64,000 bases of DNA, from the NCBI GenBank assembly GCA_019422485.1, contig JAHZDG010000003.1:1-64000 (forward strand), written 5' to 3'. Positions 44,352 through 53,945 of the stretch are shown here, one piece after another. Source of the stretch: Alistipes sp. (GTDB lineage: Bacteria > Bacteroidota > Bacteroidia > Bacteroidales > Rikenellaceae). How positions within the stretch are numbered: position 1 is the first letter of the stretch; each line of letters begins with the position of its first letter. The position numbers and the translations under genes were made by a program. The notes beneath the pieces are model-generated. The model did no database searches and was not told where the DNA came from. It saw only the letters and a program-made list of their open reading frames with translations.

Positions 44352-45659
44352 TTGTTCGGTTTGGAACCTTGTTTGATAACGGCCGTAGCGTTGAACCCCT
44401 TGGGAACCCAGGGGATTGTCTTGTTGGTGGTCATCGGATTGTTGCTGATGGCCTCGGCCCTGATTTCGAGTTCGGAGACAGCCTTTTTCTCTCTGACCCC
44501 TCAGCATATCCATCACTTTAAGATGAAAAATACACGGAGCACCCATGCCGTGTTGCGTCTACTGTCGATGCCCGAATACCTTTTGGCGACGATTCTGATC
44601 GCCAATAATCTGGTCAATATTTGTGTGGTGTTGCTCTCCAATACCCTGATCGATTCGTGGGTCGATTTTCAGGGGGCGGAAACCTTGGAACTGGTGGTCA
44701 AACTGGTCATCGTTACCTTTATCCTGCTGCTCTTCGGGGAGATCATGCCCAAGGTGTTTGCCTCGTATAATGCGGTGCGGGTCGCCAAAATGATGGCCGT
44801 ACCGATGTTGTTTTTGCGGGGGGTATTCAAACCGTTTTCCTATCTGTTGATCCGCTCGGGGAACAGCATCAGTGCCCGGGCTGCCAAACGGAAAGTCAAT
44901 ATCTCGATGGATGAGCTCTCCAATGCACTGGAGATGACTTCCGATCAGAGCGTCGAAGAGAAAAAGATCCTGACGGGAATTGTGGGGTTTGTCAATACGG
45001 AGGTGGCTCAAATCATGAAACACCGGGTCGATATGGTGGCGTTGGACGAGAAAGAGGATTTCGATCGGGTGCGGGAGGTGATTCTTTCGTCGGGCTTTTC
45101 CCGGATTCCGGTCTATGAAGAGAGCATGGACAACATCAAGGGCGTGCTTTATGTGAAGGATTTGATTCCACATATCACCCGTGAAGCCTCGTTCGATTGG
45201 CGGAGTCTGTGTCGCAAGCCCTATTTCGTCCCAGAGCATAAGAAAATCAACGATCTGCTGGAAGAGTTCCAGACCCAGAAGGTCCATTTGGGCATTGTGG
45301 TCGATGAGTACGGGTCGACGCAGGGGCTGGTCTCCCTGGAAGATATTCTGGAAGAGATCGTGGGTGAGATCTCCGACGAATCGGATGTGGAAGAGTCGTT
45401 CTATACGCAGGTGGATGAGCACACCTATCTGTTTGATGGTAAAACCAACCTGACCGATATGCTCAAGGTGCTCGATCTGGATGATGATTATTTGGATGCC
45501 CTGAAAGGACAGGCGGAAAGCATCGGCGGACTGATGTTGGAAATTCGCCGGGACTTTATCCGGCAGGGCGATGTGATTTATGCCCGGGAGCTGACCCTGA
45601 AGGCCGAGTCGGTCGAGGGACATCGCATTGACAAGGTACAGGTCAAAGTGGGAAAATAA
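44352..45659 (+). CDS. gldE: CNNM/CBS/CorC-HlyC transporter (GldE-like)
   Basis: The 435-residue membrane protein has a DUF21/CNNM helical part at about 20-190 (SSSETAFFSLTPQ, LATILIANNLVNICVV, LLFGEIMPKVFASYN). A CBS pair follows at about 215-335 (MKHRVDMVALDE, VYEESMDNIKGVLYVKDLIP, GIVVDEYGSTQGLVSLEDIL), then a C-terminal CorC_HlyC domain (FDGKTNLTDMLKVLDLDDDY). In Bacteroidetes this architecture is called GldE when it accompanies gliding genes; here no other gld gene is near, so a Mg2+/Co2+ efflux role is equally possible. The start is TTG at 44352. It lies 74 nt after ftsZ and may be read with it. Confidence 0.8.
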   Translation: MFGLEPCLITAVALNPLGTQGIVLLVVIGLLLMASALISSSETAFFSLTPQHIHHFKMKNTRSTHAVLRLLSMPEYLLATILIANNLVNICVVLLSNTLIDSWVDFQGAETLELVVKLVIVTFILLLFGEIMPKVFASYNAVRVAKMMAVPMLFLRGVFKPFSYLLIRSGNSISARAAKRKVNISMDELSNALEMTSDQSVEEKKILTGIVGFVNTEVAQIMKHRVDMVALDEKEDFDRVREVILSSGFSRIPVYEESMDNIKGVLYVKDLIPHITREASFDWRSLCRKPYFVPEHKKINDLLEEFQTQKVHLGIVVDEYGSTQGLVSLEDILEEIVGEISDESDVEESFYTQVDEHTYLFDGKTNLTDMLKVLDLDDDYLDALKGQAESIGGLMLEIRRDFIRQGDVIYARELTLKAESVEGHRIDKVQVKVGK

Positions 45660-45777
45660 ATCGACGACCGCGGCGTTCATTGAGAAAAGAGAGACTGGGA
45701 AGAAAAACAAACAGGGATACCTTTCCCTTTTTCGGAAAATAGACAACCAACAACAAAACCAAAAACAATAAAGAACC

Positions 45778-47271
45778 ATGAGAAAAATCTTTTTTGCCGG
45801 GTGCGCCCTCTTGTTGTGCGCAGGCTTTGCCCGGGTACAGGCCCAGGAGAAGGATGCCCTGAGTGAACAGCAGTTGAAAATGATGAAGGCGTTTCATCTC
45901 GTTTCGGCTGCGGACATCGAACAGTGGGCACGTACCTTGGTGTCGGATGAATATCGGGGACGTCGCTCGGGAGATATCGGGTATGATATGGCGGCCGATT
46001 TTGTGATCGACCACTTCAAGGAGTGGGGGATCCAACCCAAGGGGGATAACGGTACCTATGAAAATACTTTTGCCCAACCCTATTGCGATGTAAAAGGGGT
46101 CGGCTTTTTGAAAGTCTCTTATGCTGTCGGTAAAGATACCGTTGTGAAAAACTATGTGGCTCGGGAAGACTATTTCCCGACAGCGCTTTCGGACGGCGGT
46201 GAAGCGACCGGTGAACTGGTCTATGTCGGTTATGGGATTAACGCTCCGGAGTTGGGTTACAACGACTACAAAGGAATGGATCTGACCGGCAAGATCGTGT
46301 TGTGCGAAGGGGGCTTCCCGTATAAAGGCAAGAACATCGATTCTTTGAAGATGTGGAACAAGTACCTGCGGGCTCAACCCAAAATTGCTGCCGCCAAGGC
46401 TGCCGGAGCCAAAGGTTTGCTGTTCGTTTCCAAATACGCTAACCCGATGCCGATGCAGACGCCGGGGATGATCGTGGCCTTCGTTAGCAAGGATATGGCC
46501 AAGGAACTGCTTGCCGGAACGGGGCGCAGCTTCGATGAATGGCACAAACGTTTCGATGAATTCAAAGGGAAACCGGTTCCGACGGGTCATATCGTCAGTG
46601 TCGGTGCAGACAACACTTTCTATGGCGATCGCACGACGGCCAACATCGTTGGGGTGATCGAAGGGAGTGATCCCGTTTTGAAAAATGAATACATCGTGCT
46701 GGGGGCCCATATCGACCACCTGGGGATGTTGCCGGAAATCTATCCCGGAGCTCAGGACAATGTGTCGGGTTCGGTAATCACGATGGCGGCTGCCAAAGCG
46801 CTGGCTCTCTCGAAAGTCGATATGAAACGCAGTGTGGTGATTGTTCTGTTCGCATCTGAAGAGCTGGGGGTATTGGGCGCTGAACATTTCATCAAAACGA
46901 TGCCCTTCCCCAAAGAAAAGGTGACCTGCATGATCAATACCGACATGTTGGCAACCGGAACGGGTTTCCTGGTACACTCTTCGAATGAATGGGCGGATCT
47001 GGTGCCTTATTTCCGGACGGCTTCTGAAGATTGGGCCCGTCGTCCTTTCAAAGCCAACCTGACGCCGTGGGAATATAAAGCCCGGTTGTTTACGGACGGG
47101 AATATGTTCCAGAATTTCCAGATTCCTACCTTCGAATTGAAAACGACGGGTGGAAAATGGCCGGCTCCCTATCATGTGCCGGAAGATACGATGGATCAGC
47201 TCGATCCGGTGATCATGGCCGATGCTGCCCGTACGATGGCGATTGCCGTGATCCAGATTGCCAACAAATAG
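45778..47271 (+). CDS. Exported M28-family metallopeptidase
   Basis: The 497-residue protein has a signal peptide (GCALLLCAGFARVQAQ). A PA-type insert near 135-260 (GEATGELVYVGYGINAPELG) is followed by the M28 peptidase fold. The two-zinc site is complete: GAHIDHLG (His), GAQDNVSG (Asp), ASEELGVLG (catalytic and metal Glu), INTDM (Asp) and YHVPEDT (His). It is probably a periplasmic aminopeptidase. It is a single gene with a strong terminator and no clear link to ftsZ/gldE upstream. Confidence 0.9.
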   Translation: MRKIFFAGCALLLCAGFARVQAQEKDALSEQQLKMMKAFHLVSAADIEQWARTLVSDEYRGRRSGDIGYDMAADFVIDHFKEWGIQPKGDNGTYENTFAQPYCDVKGVGFLKVSYAVGKDTVVKNYVAREDYFPTALSDGGEATGELVYVGYGINAPELGYNDYKGMDLTGKIVLCEGGFPYKGKNIDSLKMWNKYLRAQPKIAAAKAAGAKGLLFVSKYANPMPMQTPGMIVAFVSKDMAKELLAGTGRSFDEWHKRFDEFKGKPVPTGHIVSVGADNTFYGDRTTANIVGVIEGSDPVLKNEYIVLGAHIDHLGMLPEIYPGAQDNVSGSVITMAAAKALALSKVDMKRSVVIVLFASEELGVLGAEHFIKTMPFPKEKVTCMINTDMLATGTGFLVHSSNEWADLVPYFRTASEDWARRPFKANLTPWEYKARLFTDGNMFQNFQIPTFELKTTGGKWPAPYHVPEDTMDQLDPVIMADAARTMAIAVIQIANK

Positions 47272-47295
47272 TCTTTGAGGCTGACAATCATATTG

Positions 47296-47329
47296 AAAAG
47301 CCGTCTTCCTTACGGGAAGACGGCTTTTC
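47296..47329 (+). terminator. Terminator after M28 peptidase
   Basis: AAAAGCCGTCTTCC (47296-47309) pairs with GGAAGACGGCTTTT (47315-47328), a 14-bp stem with a 5-nt loop. Confidence 0.85.
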
Positions 47330-47418
47330 TGTTCAGCGGCTTTTGAGGAGGGCGGTTGGGAACCGGGAACGTGTCGTTTCCGACCCTTTTGTTTCGGGAA
47401 CCTCCGAGCCGGATCATA

Positions 47419-47450
47419 AAAGCCGCTGCTGAATACTCAGCAGCGGCTTT
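47419..47450 (-). terminator. Terminator of fabI (bidirectional)
   Basis: AAAGCCGCTGCTGA (47419-47432) pairs with TCAGCAGCGGCTTT (47437-47450), perfect over 14 bp with a 4-nt loop, 29 nt after the fabI stop. A/T-rich flanks suit both strands. Confidence 0.8.
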
Positions 47451-47478
47451 ATTATTGTGCAACCGTAAAATCAGTGGC

Positions 47479-48321
47479 TTATTCGTGTTTGATGTCGCGG
47501 TATTCCATCCCTTTGCCGTAGGTCTTCATGGCGCGGGCGCTCATCCCCATGTTGGAGAAACCGCCATCGTTGTAAAGGTTCTGCATGGTGACCTTGCGGG
47601 TCAGGTCCGAGAAGAGCGTCAGCACATAGTTGGCGCAATCTTCGGCCGTGGCGTTGCCCAGCGGAGACATGCGGTCGGCAAAGTCCATCAGGTCGTTCAG
47701 ACCCATTACCCCGCTACCGGCCGTGGTCGGAGTGGGTGACTGGGAAACGGTGTTGATGCGCACCTGTTTTTCGCGGCCGTAGATGTAGCCGAAGCTGCGG
47801 GCGATGGATTCCAGCAGTGCTTTGGCATCCGCCATGTCGTTGTATCCGTACAGGGTACGTTGTGCGGCGATATAGGTGAGGGCCACGATCGAACCCCAGT
47901 TGTTGAGAGCATCCTTTTTGCGGGCGACCTGAATCACTTTGTGGAACGAAATGGCCGAAATGTCGAGGGTTTTGGCCAGGAAGTCATAATCCAGATCGTC
48001 GTAAGTACGGCCTTTGCGCACGTTGGGCGACATGCCGATGGAGTGGAGAATGAAGTCGAATTTCCCGCCGAAATGTTCCATGGATTTTTCGATCAGGTTT
48101 TCCAGGTCGGGTACGCTGGTGGCGTCGGCCGGGATAACGATGCTGCCGGTCTGTTGGGCCAGCTGGTTGATCGTCCCCATGCGGATCGAGACGGGTGTAT
48201 TGGTGAGCACGATCTGAGCCCCTTCTTCGACGGCCCGTTGGGCCACCTTCCAGGCGATGGATTGTTCGTTGAGGGCTCCGAAGATCAAGCCTTTTTTCCC
48301 TTTTAAAAGATTGTATGACAT
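47479..48321 (-). CDS. fabI: Enoyl-[acyl-carrier-protein] reductase (NADH)
   Basis: The 280-residue short-chain dehydrogenase-like enzyme does the last reduction of fatty acid elongation. The start is MSYNLLKGKKGLIFGALNEQ, with the FabI variant of the cofactor loop. LHSIGMSP precedes the active site; the Tyr-x6-Lys pair is YGYNDMADAKA, with an upstream Tyr in ALTYIAAQRTLYG. RINTVSQSPTPTTAGSG and the C-terminal TMQNLYNDGGFSNMG are typical. Length and the ATG at 48321 agree with the family. It is the target class of triclosan-like inhibitors. A good promoter lies directly upstream. Confidence 0.95.
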   Translation of the reverse strand: MSYNLLKGKKGLIFGALNEQSIAWKVAQRAVEEGAQIVLTNTPVSIRMGTINQLAQQTGSIVIPADATSVPDLENLIEKSMEHFGGKFDFILHSIGMSPNVRKGRTYDDLDYDFLAKTLDISAISFHKVIQVARKKDALNNWGSIVALTYIAAQRTLYGYNDMADAKALLESIARSFGYIYGREKQVRINTVSQSPTPTTAGSGVMGLNDLMDFADRMSPLGNATAEDCANYVLTLFSDLTRKVTMQNLYNDGGFSNMGMSARAMKTYGKGMEYRDIKHE

Positions 48322-48345
48322 AGATTTCTTCGATTGATTCGCGGG

Positions 48346-48375
48346 CAAAGGTACGAATATTTGGATAATCTCCAA
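48346..48375 (-). promoter_or_regulatory. fabI promoter
   Basis: On the minus strand TTG (48375-48373), a 19-nt spacer and TACCTTTG (48353-48346) fit the consensus, 25 nt before the start codon. Confidence 0.7.
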
Positions 48376-48479
48376 CCCGTATGGCCGCAAGGCGGCTGTT
48401 TTGACGGGTTTCGGGCTTGTGGATCCAAATAATTTTTCGTATATTTTCCACAGTCAATCATTTAATACAGAATAGACCG

Positions 48480-49031
48480 ATGAAAAAGTGGATTTTTTTA
48501 GGCGTATTCATGGTGTTGAGTGTTGGATTGCAGGCTCAGTCCGGTTGGAGTGTGACTCCGCGGGTGGGTATGCAGGTTGCTGCCATGCAGTTCAATATGG
48601 TTGGTATTTACCTGGGAGCGACTGCGCAATATCGTTTCGGACCGGTGTGGGCCTTACAGATGGGAGCCATGTATGCGAACGGGTATGAGTCTTATGGAAA
48701 TGGATCTTACCGGGCCGAGCATATGTTGCATTTCCCGATTCAGGTGAAGGCGTATGTGCGGGATGGATGGTATTTGGCGACTGGTCCTCAATTCCACATG
48801 CCGTTTTCTTCAACGTCTTGTTGGAACCATCAGAAAACGACCTATACGGACGTCGAGGGCGGCATTTCGTGGGCGATTGGTACAGGGTATGATTTCCCGT
48901 GCGGACTGACCTTGAATTTCGATTATGCATATGGCAGTCCGGTGGCTTTTATGTCTTATATAGGGGGAGATCTGCCCTCGTGGAGTCTGATTCAGATTGG
49001 CTTGGGTTGGCGATTCGGAAAAGGAAAATAG
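48480..49031 (+). CDS. Small outer-membrane beta-barrel protein
   Basis: The 183-residue protein has a signal peptide (IFLGVFMVLSVGLQAQ, cleaved near 20). It then alternates polar and aromatic residues in short strands (GWSVTPRVGMQV, GIYLGATAQYRFGPVWALQM, GGISWAIGTGYDF), ending in an aromatic strand, LIQIGLGWRFGKGK. This is the eight-strand porin-like/OMP_b-brl pattern common in Bacteroidetes; no specific function is known. It is divergent from fabI; a TATATTTT box at 48440-48447 could be its -7 element. Confidence 0.7.
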   Translation: MKKWIFLGVFMVLSVGLQAQSGWSVTPRVGMQVAAMQFNMVGIYLGATAQYRFGPVWALQMGAMYANGYESYGNGSYRAEHMLHFPIQVKAYVRDGWYLATGPQFHMPFSSTSCWNHQKTTYTDVEGGISWAIGTGYDFPCGLTLNFDYAYGSPVAFMSYIGGDLPSWSLIQIGLGWRFGKGK

Positions 49032-49321
49032 GGGTCACCGCAGAACGGCCGTGTCGTGAAAGTGTGGGATAGAGGGGCGCTCTGCAAGGGAAGAAGGGAG
49101 CCGGAAATTGGTGGGCGGACTTTGCGGAGGGACGTCTGAAGTGAAAGTAGGTTGCGATATTCCTTTCTGAAAATAGAAGGGGATGCCCTGAGAGTCGAAT
49201 GCGAAACGAAAATTCGGATCAAGCGTGTACGTTGAACAGCCCTATGTCCGTAAAGATAGCCCCGATGCGGTGTCGTTATCGAGCCGGGGTGGGAAGAATG
49301 ACGTTGGGTTTGTGGAGAGGG
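49032..49321. other. Convergent spacer
   Basis: About 290 nt between two genes pointing towards each other. I see no clear terminator and no gene. Confidence 0.35.
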
Positions 49322-50221
49322 CTATTGGGGAACGAACAGGTAGGTAATGGTCCCCTGTTGACGATCGGGGGCTGAACCGTCCACGTTGAATCGGGACAGA
49401 CGAGCCGCTTCGACAGCCCGGTCGAGGATACAGTCGTCGTTGGTCGTGGTATTGCCGACCGAAGCGTCGGTGACTTTCCCGTTGCGATTGACGGTGATGT
49501 TTACGACCACTTGTCCGCCGCCTTCGCATTGATAGGCCGGTACGTGCATATATACGGCTGAACGCCCCGCTAAGGAGAATGAAATGATCACATTGCCTTT
49601 TACTTTGACGGTTTCCTGTTTCTCCTGTTTGTCGGCCTTGTTTTTCTGGGCATTGCGGGCGTCGATCATGGCTTGTTCTTCACTCAGCCCCTTTTCATAG
49701 GCTTCTCGGGAGGCGCGCATCCGATCCTGAACCTCTTGAGCCTGTTCGGCAAGGTCTTCTGGAATGGGGTTGTTGCGCAGGGTTTGGGATTCGGCGATCG
49801 TCTTGGAATCTTCGTTGGAAATCTGGTTGCGGGCTTCGCGCAGACTTTGTTCCAGCTCCTGGAGTTCTTTCGGGGTCAGCGGCTTTAGTTCGGGCTGAGG
49901 CGGAATCTCTTCCATGGAGATATAGATCGTGTTTTCGGGGGTTTGTTGGCCGATAATGATTTTGGCGGAGATGAAGACAATCCCTAAAATCAGGTAGGCA
50001 ATGACCGTGATGCAAAGCCCGACTTTGTGATCGTAGGCCCAGCTGCCCGGATCGGTCGGACGCTTTTCGAAAGGCAGTACGATGCGCCGACGACGAGGAT
50101 CTTGTGCTCCGTTCGGAACAGGGGACGGACCCGGTCGACGGTCGCTCGGGCGATTTCCCGGTCGATCCGATTGGGGTCCCCGTTGTGGGTGTTGTGTTTC
50201 CGGTCTGCGATCCTGTCTCAT
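49322..50221 (-). CDS. TonB-family energy transducer-like protein
   Basis: The 299-residue protein has a Pro/Arg/Gln-rich cytoplasmic start of about 65 residues, one membrane helix (68-90, VGLCITVIAYLILGIVFISA) and a long Glu/Gln-rich helical linker (about 100-215). A C-terminal TonB-like domain follows (GQVVVNITVNRNGKVTDASV ... ILDRAVEAARLSRFNVD). TonB proteins pass proton-motive energy from ExbB/ExbD to outer-membrane receptors. No exbB/exbD is adjacent, and the cytoplasmic tail is longer than usual. The start at 50221 is supported by the upstream -7 box; the frame reaches 50287. Confidence 0.8.
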   Translation of the reverse strand: MRQDRRPETQHPQRGPQSDRPGNRPSDRRPGPSPVPNGAQDPRRRRIVLPFEKRPTDPGSWAYDHKVGLCITVIAYLILGIVFISAKIIIGQQTPENTIYISMEEIPPQPELKPLTPKELQELEQSLREARNQISNEDSKTIAESQTLRNNPIPEDLAEQAQEVQDRMRASREAYEKGLSEEQAMIDARNAQKNKADKQEKQETVKVKGNVIISFSLAGRSAVYMHVPAYQCEGGGQVVVNITVNRNGKVTDASVGNTTTNDDCILDRAVEAARLSRFNVDGSAPDRQQGTITYLFVPQ

Positions 50222-50242
50222 CGTGCGCTCCAAAATTCTGCA

Positions 50243-50280
50243 CAAAAGTACGATTTCTTTATAAAAATTTAATACCTTTG
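50243..50280. promoter_or_regulatory. Divergent promoters for the TonB-like gene and lpxC-fabZ
   Basis: Minus strand: TACTTTTG at 50250-50243, 22 nt before the TonB-like start. Plus strand: TACCTTTG at 50273-50280, 20 nt before the lpxC start. Both match TAnnTTTG; neither -33 element is clear. Confidence 0.6.
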
Positions 50281-50299
50281 TAAGCAAAATATTTTAAAC

Positions 50300-51688
50300 A
50301 TGTCAGTTGCGCAGAAAACGTTGAACGCCCCGATTTCCTTTGCCGGAAAAGGGTTGCATACGGGACTACCGGTCCATATGAGCGTACTGCCTGCCGAAGC
50401 GGGAACGGGAATTCGTTTCCGTCGTGTGGACCTGGAAGGGGCCCCGGAGGTGGAAGCGCTGTGTGATTATGTGGTGGATACTTCGCGAGGTACGACCATC
50501 GAAAAGAAAGGCGTACGGATCAGCACCATCGAACATATCATGGCTGCCTTGTGGGCCATGGGTGTGGATAATGCGGTGATCGAGATCGATGCCCCCGAAA
50601 CCCCCATCATGGATGGTTCGGCTGCCGAATATGTGGCTGCCATTGCTCAGGTGGGCCTGGTCGATCAGCCGGCCGATCGGGTTTATTACGATATCGACGA
50701 AAAGACGGCTTTTACCTTGTTGGAAAAAGGTGTGGAAATCGCCGTTTATCCCGACGACCACTTCTCGGTGGATGTCAATATCGATTTCGGGTCGAAGATT
50801 TTGGGTAACCAATATGCCCGTCTGGACAGCATCGAAGATTTCGAAACACAGATCTCACCGTGCCGTACGTTTGTTTTCCTGCATGAATTGGAACCGCTCA
50901 TTCAGCATAACCTGATCAAGGGAGGCGATCTGGACAACGCCATCGTGATCGTTGAAAACGAAATTTCCGATGAAGAACTGGAACGTCTGTCGGCCTTGTT
51001 CAATAAAAAGAATGTTAAGGTTAAGGAAGGGTACCTCAATAACCTGAAACTGCGTTTCCCGAACGAATGTGCCCGTCATAAATTGCTGGATATGATCGGG
51101 GATATGGCCCTGATCGGGACCCGCATTCGGGGACGTGTTGTGGCTTACAAACCGGGTCACTTTGCCAATACGGAATTCGCCAAGTTGGTGCGTAAACAGA
51201 TCAAACGCAATTCGGCAAAACCTTGGTTCAAGTACAATCCCAACGTAGAACCGTTGTACGATATTAATCAGATTCGTAAGATGTTACCTCATCGTCCTCC
51301 GTTCCTGCTGGTCGACAAGGTGTTGCATGTGGATTCGCAACGGGTTGTGGGGATCAAGAACGTGACCATGAACGAACCCTTCTTCGTGGGCCATTTTCCC
51401 AGTGAACCGGTTATGCCCGGGGTGCTGATCGTGGAAGCGATGGCTCAATGCGGCGGTATTCTGGCTCTGCATAATATCTCGGATCCGGAAAACTACAGCA
51501 CCTATTTCATGAAGATCGACGGGGTGAAATTCAAACGGAAAATCGTTCCGGGAGATACCTTGCAGTTCGAATTGAAACTGGCTGAACCGATTCGTCGCGG
51601 GATCGTGCTCATGGAAGCACGCGCCTATGTGGGCGATACGCTGGCAACCGAAGCCCTGTTGATGGCTCAGGTGGCCCGCAATAAATAA
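50300..51688 (+). CDS. lpxC/fabZ: LpxC-FabZ fusion: lipid A deacetylase / hydroxyacyl-ACP dehydratase
   Basis: Residues 1-310 are LpxC, the committed zinc deacetylase of lipid A synthesis: [11 protein letters not shown] near the start, the zinc His in [10 protein letters not shown], and His/Asp in [15 protein letters not shown]. Residues about 320-462 are FabZ, the dehydratase of fatty acid synthesis: [14 protein letters not shown], then [20 protein letters not shown] with the catalytic His and Glu. The fusion is a known hallmark of Bacteroidetes and couples two enzymes that compete for 3-hydroxyacyl-ACP. It is followed by lpxA after 53 nt. Confidence 0.97.
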   Translation: MSVAQKTLNAPISFAGKGLHTGLPVHMSVLPAEAGTGIRFRRVDLEGAPEVEALCDYVVDTSRGTTIEKKGVRISTIEHIMAALWAMGVDNAVIEIDAPETPIMDGSAAEYVAAIAQVGLVDQPADRVYYDIDEKTAFTLLEKGVEIAVYPDDHFSVDVNIDFGSKILGNQYARLDSIEDFETQISPCRTFVFLHELEPLIQHNLIKGGDLDNAIVIVENEISDEELERLSALFNKKNVKVKEGYLNNLKLRFPNECARHKLLDMIGDMALIGTRIRGRVVAYKPGHFANTEFAKLVRKQIKRNSAKPWFKYNPNVEPLYDINQIRKMLPHRPPFLLVDKVLHVDSQRVVGIKNVTMNEPFFVGHFPSEPVMPGVLIVEAMAQCGGILALHNISDPENYSTYFMKIDGVKFKRKIVPGDTLQFELKLAEPIRRGIVLMEARAYVGDTLATEALLMAQVARNK

Positions 51689-51741
51689 ACGGTGAACACA
51701 GAATCAGTATTTATCATTCTATAACCTATCTATCTTATAAG

Positions 51742-52545
51742 ATGATCAGTCCTTTAGCCTATGTCTCTCCCAAAGCCCAGCTCGGCGAAAATGTAACCGT
51801 TGAACCTTTTGCTTACATCGCCGATGACGTAGTGGTCGGAGAGGGTACCTGGATCGGTCCGGGTGCGGTGTTGCAGAATGGGACCCGCATGGGAAAATTT
51901 TGTCAGGTACATACGGCTGCCGTGGTGGCCGGTATTCCGCAGGATTTAAAGTTCAAAGGCGAATATACCACCGCCGAAATCGGGGATTATACCAATATCC
52001 GCGAATGTGTGACCATCAGCCGGGGTACGGCGGCTAAGGGCAAGACCGTGGTGGGCAGTCATACGTTGTTGATGGCTTATGTGCATGTCGGACACGACTG
52101 CGTGGTGGGCGATCATTGCGTGATTGTCAATCGGGTGTCGATGGCCGGAGAGGTGGAAATCGGCGACTGGGCCGTGGTGGGAGGTCATGTGGCCATCCAT
52201 CAGTTTACCCGTGTGGGGGCTCATGCCATGGTGGCCGGCGGTTCGCTGGTCGGCAAGGATATTCCACCCTTCGTGAAAGCCGGGCATAATCCGCTGGCTT
52301 TCGTGGGTGCCAATTATATCGGTTTGCGCCGCCGGGGCTTTACGTCGGAAAAAATATCGGAAATTCAGGAAATGTTCCGGATTCTGTTCCAGTCGGGGTA
52401 TGGTTACTCCAAGGCGTGCGACCTGGTCGAAGCGCAGTTGCCGCAGACTCCCGAGCGGGATATGGTGCTTTCGTTCATTCGGGAATCGAAACGAGGGATT
52501 CTCAAACCTTACAACTCGCGAAAGTCGACCGAGGAGGTTGAATAG
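51742..52545 (+). CDS. lpxA: UDP-N-acetylglucosamine O-acyltransferase
   Basis: The 267-residue trimeric left-handed beta-helix enzyme starts lipid A synthesis by adding a 3-hydroxyacyl chain to UDP-GlcNAc. Hexapeptide repeats run from ISPLAYVSPKAQLGENVTVE to about residue 180. The catalytic His is in YVHVGHDCVVGDH, and GLRRRGFTSEKISEIQEMFR opens the C-terminal helical domain. Family length and the order lpxC-fabZ/lpxA fit. A terminator follows directly. Confidence 0.96.
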   Translation: MISPLAYVSPKAQLGENVTVEPFAYIADDVVVGEGTWIGPGAVLQNGTRMGKFCQVHTAAVVAGIPQDLKFKGEYTTAEIGDYTNIRECVTISRGTAAKGKTVVGSHTLLMAYVHVGHDCVVGDHCVIVNRVSMAGEVEIGDWAVVGGHVAIHQFTRVGAHAMVAGGSLVGKDIPPFVKAGHNPLAFVGANYIGLRRRGFTSEKISEIQEMFRILFQSGYGYSKACDLVEAQLPQTPERDMVLSFIRESKRGILKPYNSRKSTEEVE

Positions 52546-52560
52546 AAATTTCAAACATAG

Positions 52561-52590
52561 AAAGGCTGCCGTTCAGACAGCCTTTTTTGT
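52561..52590 (+). terminator. Terminator after lpxA
   Basis: AAAGGCTG (52561-52568) pairs with CAGCCTTT (52578-52585) and is followed by a T-run. Confidence 0.8.
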
Positions 52591-52619
52591 TATTTGTGCA
52601 AAAATAGAAGCTTGAACAA

Positions 52620-53246
52620 ATGAAGAAGTTTTGGATGATGTTGTGTTGGCTGTTGCCTTCACTCGGTTTTGCTCAGGCCGAATTTCCCTATTCCAAGTTG
52701 TTGTCCATGACGACGGAACAGCTCCGGGCCGAGAAATTCAAGTATGATAAGGATCGTAATCAGGACGTGCTGCGTAAAAGCAACGGCTGGCAGATGACGG
52801 CCAATGTGCTTTCGGCTCTGGGCGGAGCTTCGGGCGATATTCGGCCGGCTGAAAATGATTATGAAGTGGTGATCCAGTATGGAGAGGAGGGCATTGCCTA
52901 TGTGGAAGTGATCTTTTTTAAGGATGCTACCTACCATGACCTGCTGACGTTTGCCCATGACCAGGGTCAGGATCTGCTGGAAACCAACTCAGGAAAATTG
53001 GATAAGATACAGTTTCAGTACGCCGGCTATGCGTTTGAATTGACCCGTCAGCTGCATGAGGTGAAAACCACGACGGATCAGACCAGCGCGAAGGCCAAGA
53101 CGTTCGATGAATCCTATAATTTGTACCGCTATATTATTCGGACCGGGCGGCCGGCCTCTTCGGACTGGCTCACAAGACAGGCGCTGAAGCAGGAAAAACG
53201 GGACGCCAAAGGGAAAAAGAAACAGGACGTCTCCTCGTTTATGTAA
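52620..53246 (+). CDS. Unknown small exported protein
   Basis: The 208-residue product has a signal peptide (FWMMLCWLLPSLGFAQ, cleaved near 19). The mature part is charged, with possible beta strands in the middle (NDYEVVIQYGEEGIAYVEVI) and a Lys-rich end (KQEKRDAKGKKKQ). I recognise no family. Coding character and the ATG with a clean signal sequence support a real gene. It lies 74 nt after lpxA, separated by a terminator, and is followed by the rimP promoter. Confidence 0.7.
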   Translation: MKKFWMMLCWLLPSLGFAQAEFPYSKLLSMTTEQLRAEKFKYDKDRNQDVLRKSNGWQMTANVLSALGGASGDIRPAENDYEVVIQYGEEGIAYVEVIFFKDATYHDLLTFAHDQGQDLLETNSGKLDKIQFQYAGYAFELTRQLHEVKTTTDQTSAKAKTFDESYNLYRYIIRTGRPASSDWLTRQALKQEKRDAKGKKKQDVSSFM

Positions 53247-53323
53247 ACGGCTGCGATGTAGCTTTTGAATCGGGGGATCGGAGCCGGATTTCGGAATATG
53301 TCGGATATTTCGGGAAAAAGGTG

Positions 53324-53354
53324 TTGCGATTTTGTGGTTTATTTGCTATATTTG
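53324..53354 (+). promoter_or_regulatory. Promoter of rimP-nusA-infB
   Basis: TTG at 53324-53326, a 20-nt spacer and TATATTTG at 53347-53354 match the consensus; the leader to rimP is about 95 nt. Confidence 0.65.
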
Positions 53355-53452
53355 TGGCGACAAGATCAGAAGGATAGGGACGCGAGTCCCTTCTTTTGTA
53401 CCTTCGCCTTTTGAAAAGACGCTGATTGAAAGAAATTTAAAGGGAAAAAGAG

Positions 53453-53923
53453 ATGACAGATGCCGCCGCTTTACGCCTGAAGGTGGATGAACTGCTCGAG
53501 GGAACCGACCTCTTTGTGGTAGAGGTGAAAGTCTCGATGTCGAACGAAATCGAGGTGGTTGTGGATCGCGATACGGCTTCGCTGGATCTCGATACCCTGG
53601 CGGATCTGAACCGCCGGATTGAACAGACGCTCGACCGGGAAGTCGAGGATTTTCAGCTGACGGTCTCTTCGGCGGGTATCGGGCAGCCGCTCAAACTGCT
53701 GCGCCAGTATCGCAAGCTGATCGATCAGAGTCTGGAGGTGGTGCTGACCTCGGGTGTGAAACTGCTGGCCGTGCTGCGGGAAGTGCACGAAGACGCCCTG
53801 GTGCTGGAGTACCCGGAAAAGGTGAGCGTCGAAGGGAAAAAACGGAAGGAAACGATCACCGTTCGTCGCGAAGTGCCCCTGGCGGAGATCAAAACCGCCT
53901 GCGAATACTTGACTTTCAAATAG
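53453..53923 (+). CDS. rimP: Ribosome maturation factor RimP
   Basis: The 156-residue protein helps 30S subunit maturation. It has the two-domain RimP layout: an N-terminal alpha/beta part with NEIEVVVDRDTASLDLDTLA and the SSAGIGQPL motif near residue 78 (usually S-S-P-G-x-x-x-P-L; here S-S-A-G-I-G-Q-P-L), and a C-terminal SH3-like barrel (LAVLREVHEDALVLEY). It is the first gene of the conserved rimP-nusA-infB operon, 22 nt before nusA. Confidence 0.93.
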   Translation: MTDAAALRLKVDELLEGTDLFVVEVKVSMSNEIEVVVDRDTASLDLDTLADLNRRIEQTLDREVEDFQLTVSSAGIGQPLKLLRQYRKLIDQSLEVVLTSGVKLLAVLREVHEDALVLEYPEKVSVEGKKRKETITVRREVPLAEIKTACEYLTFK

Positions 53924-53945
53924 AAATTTTAGCCGATTAACATAT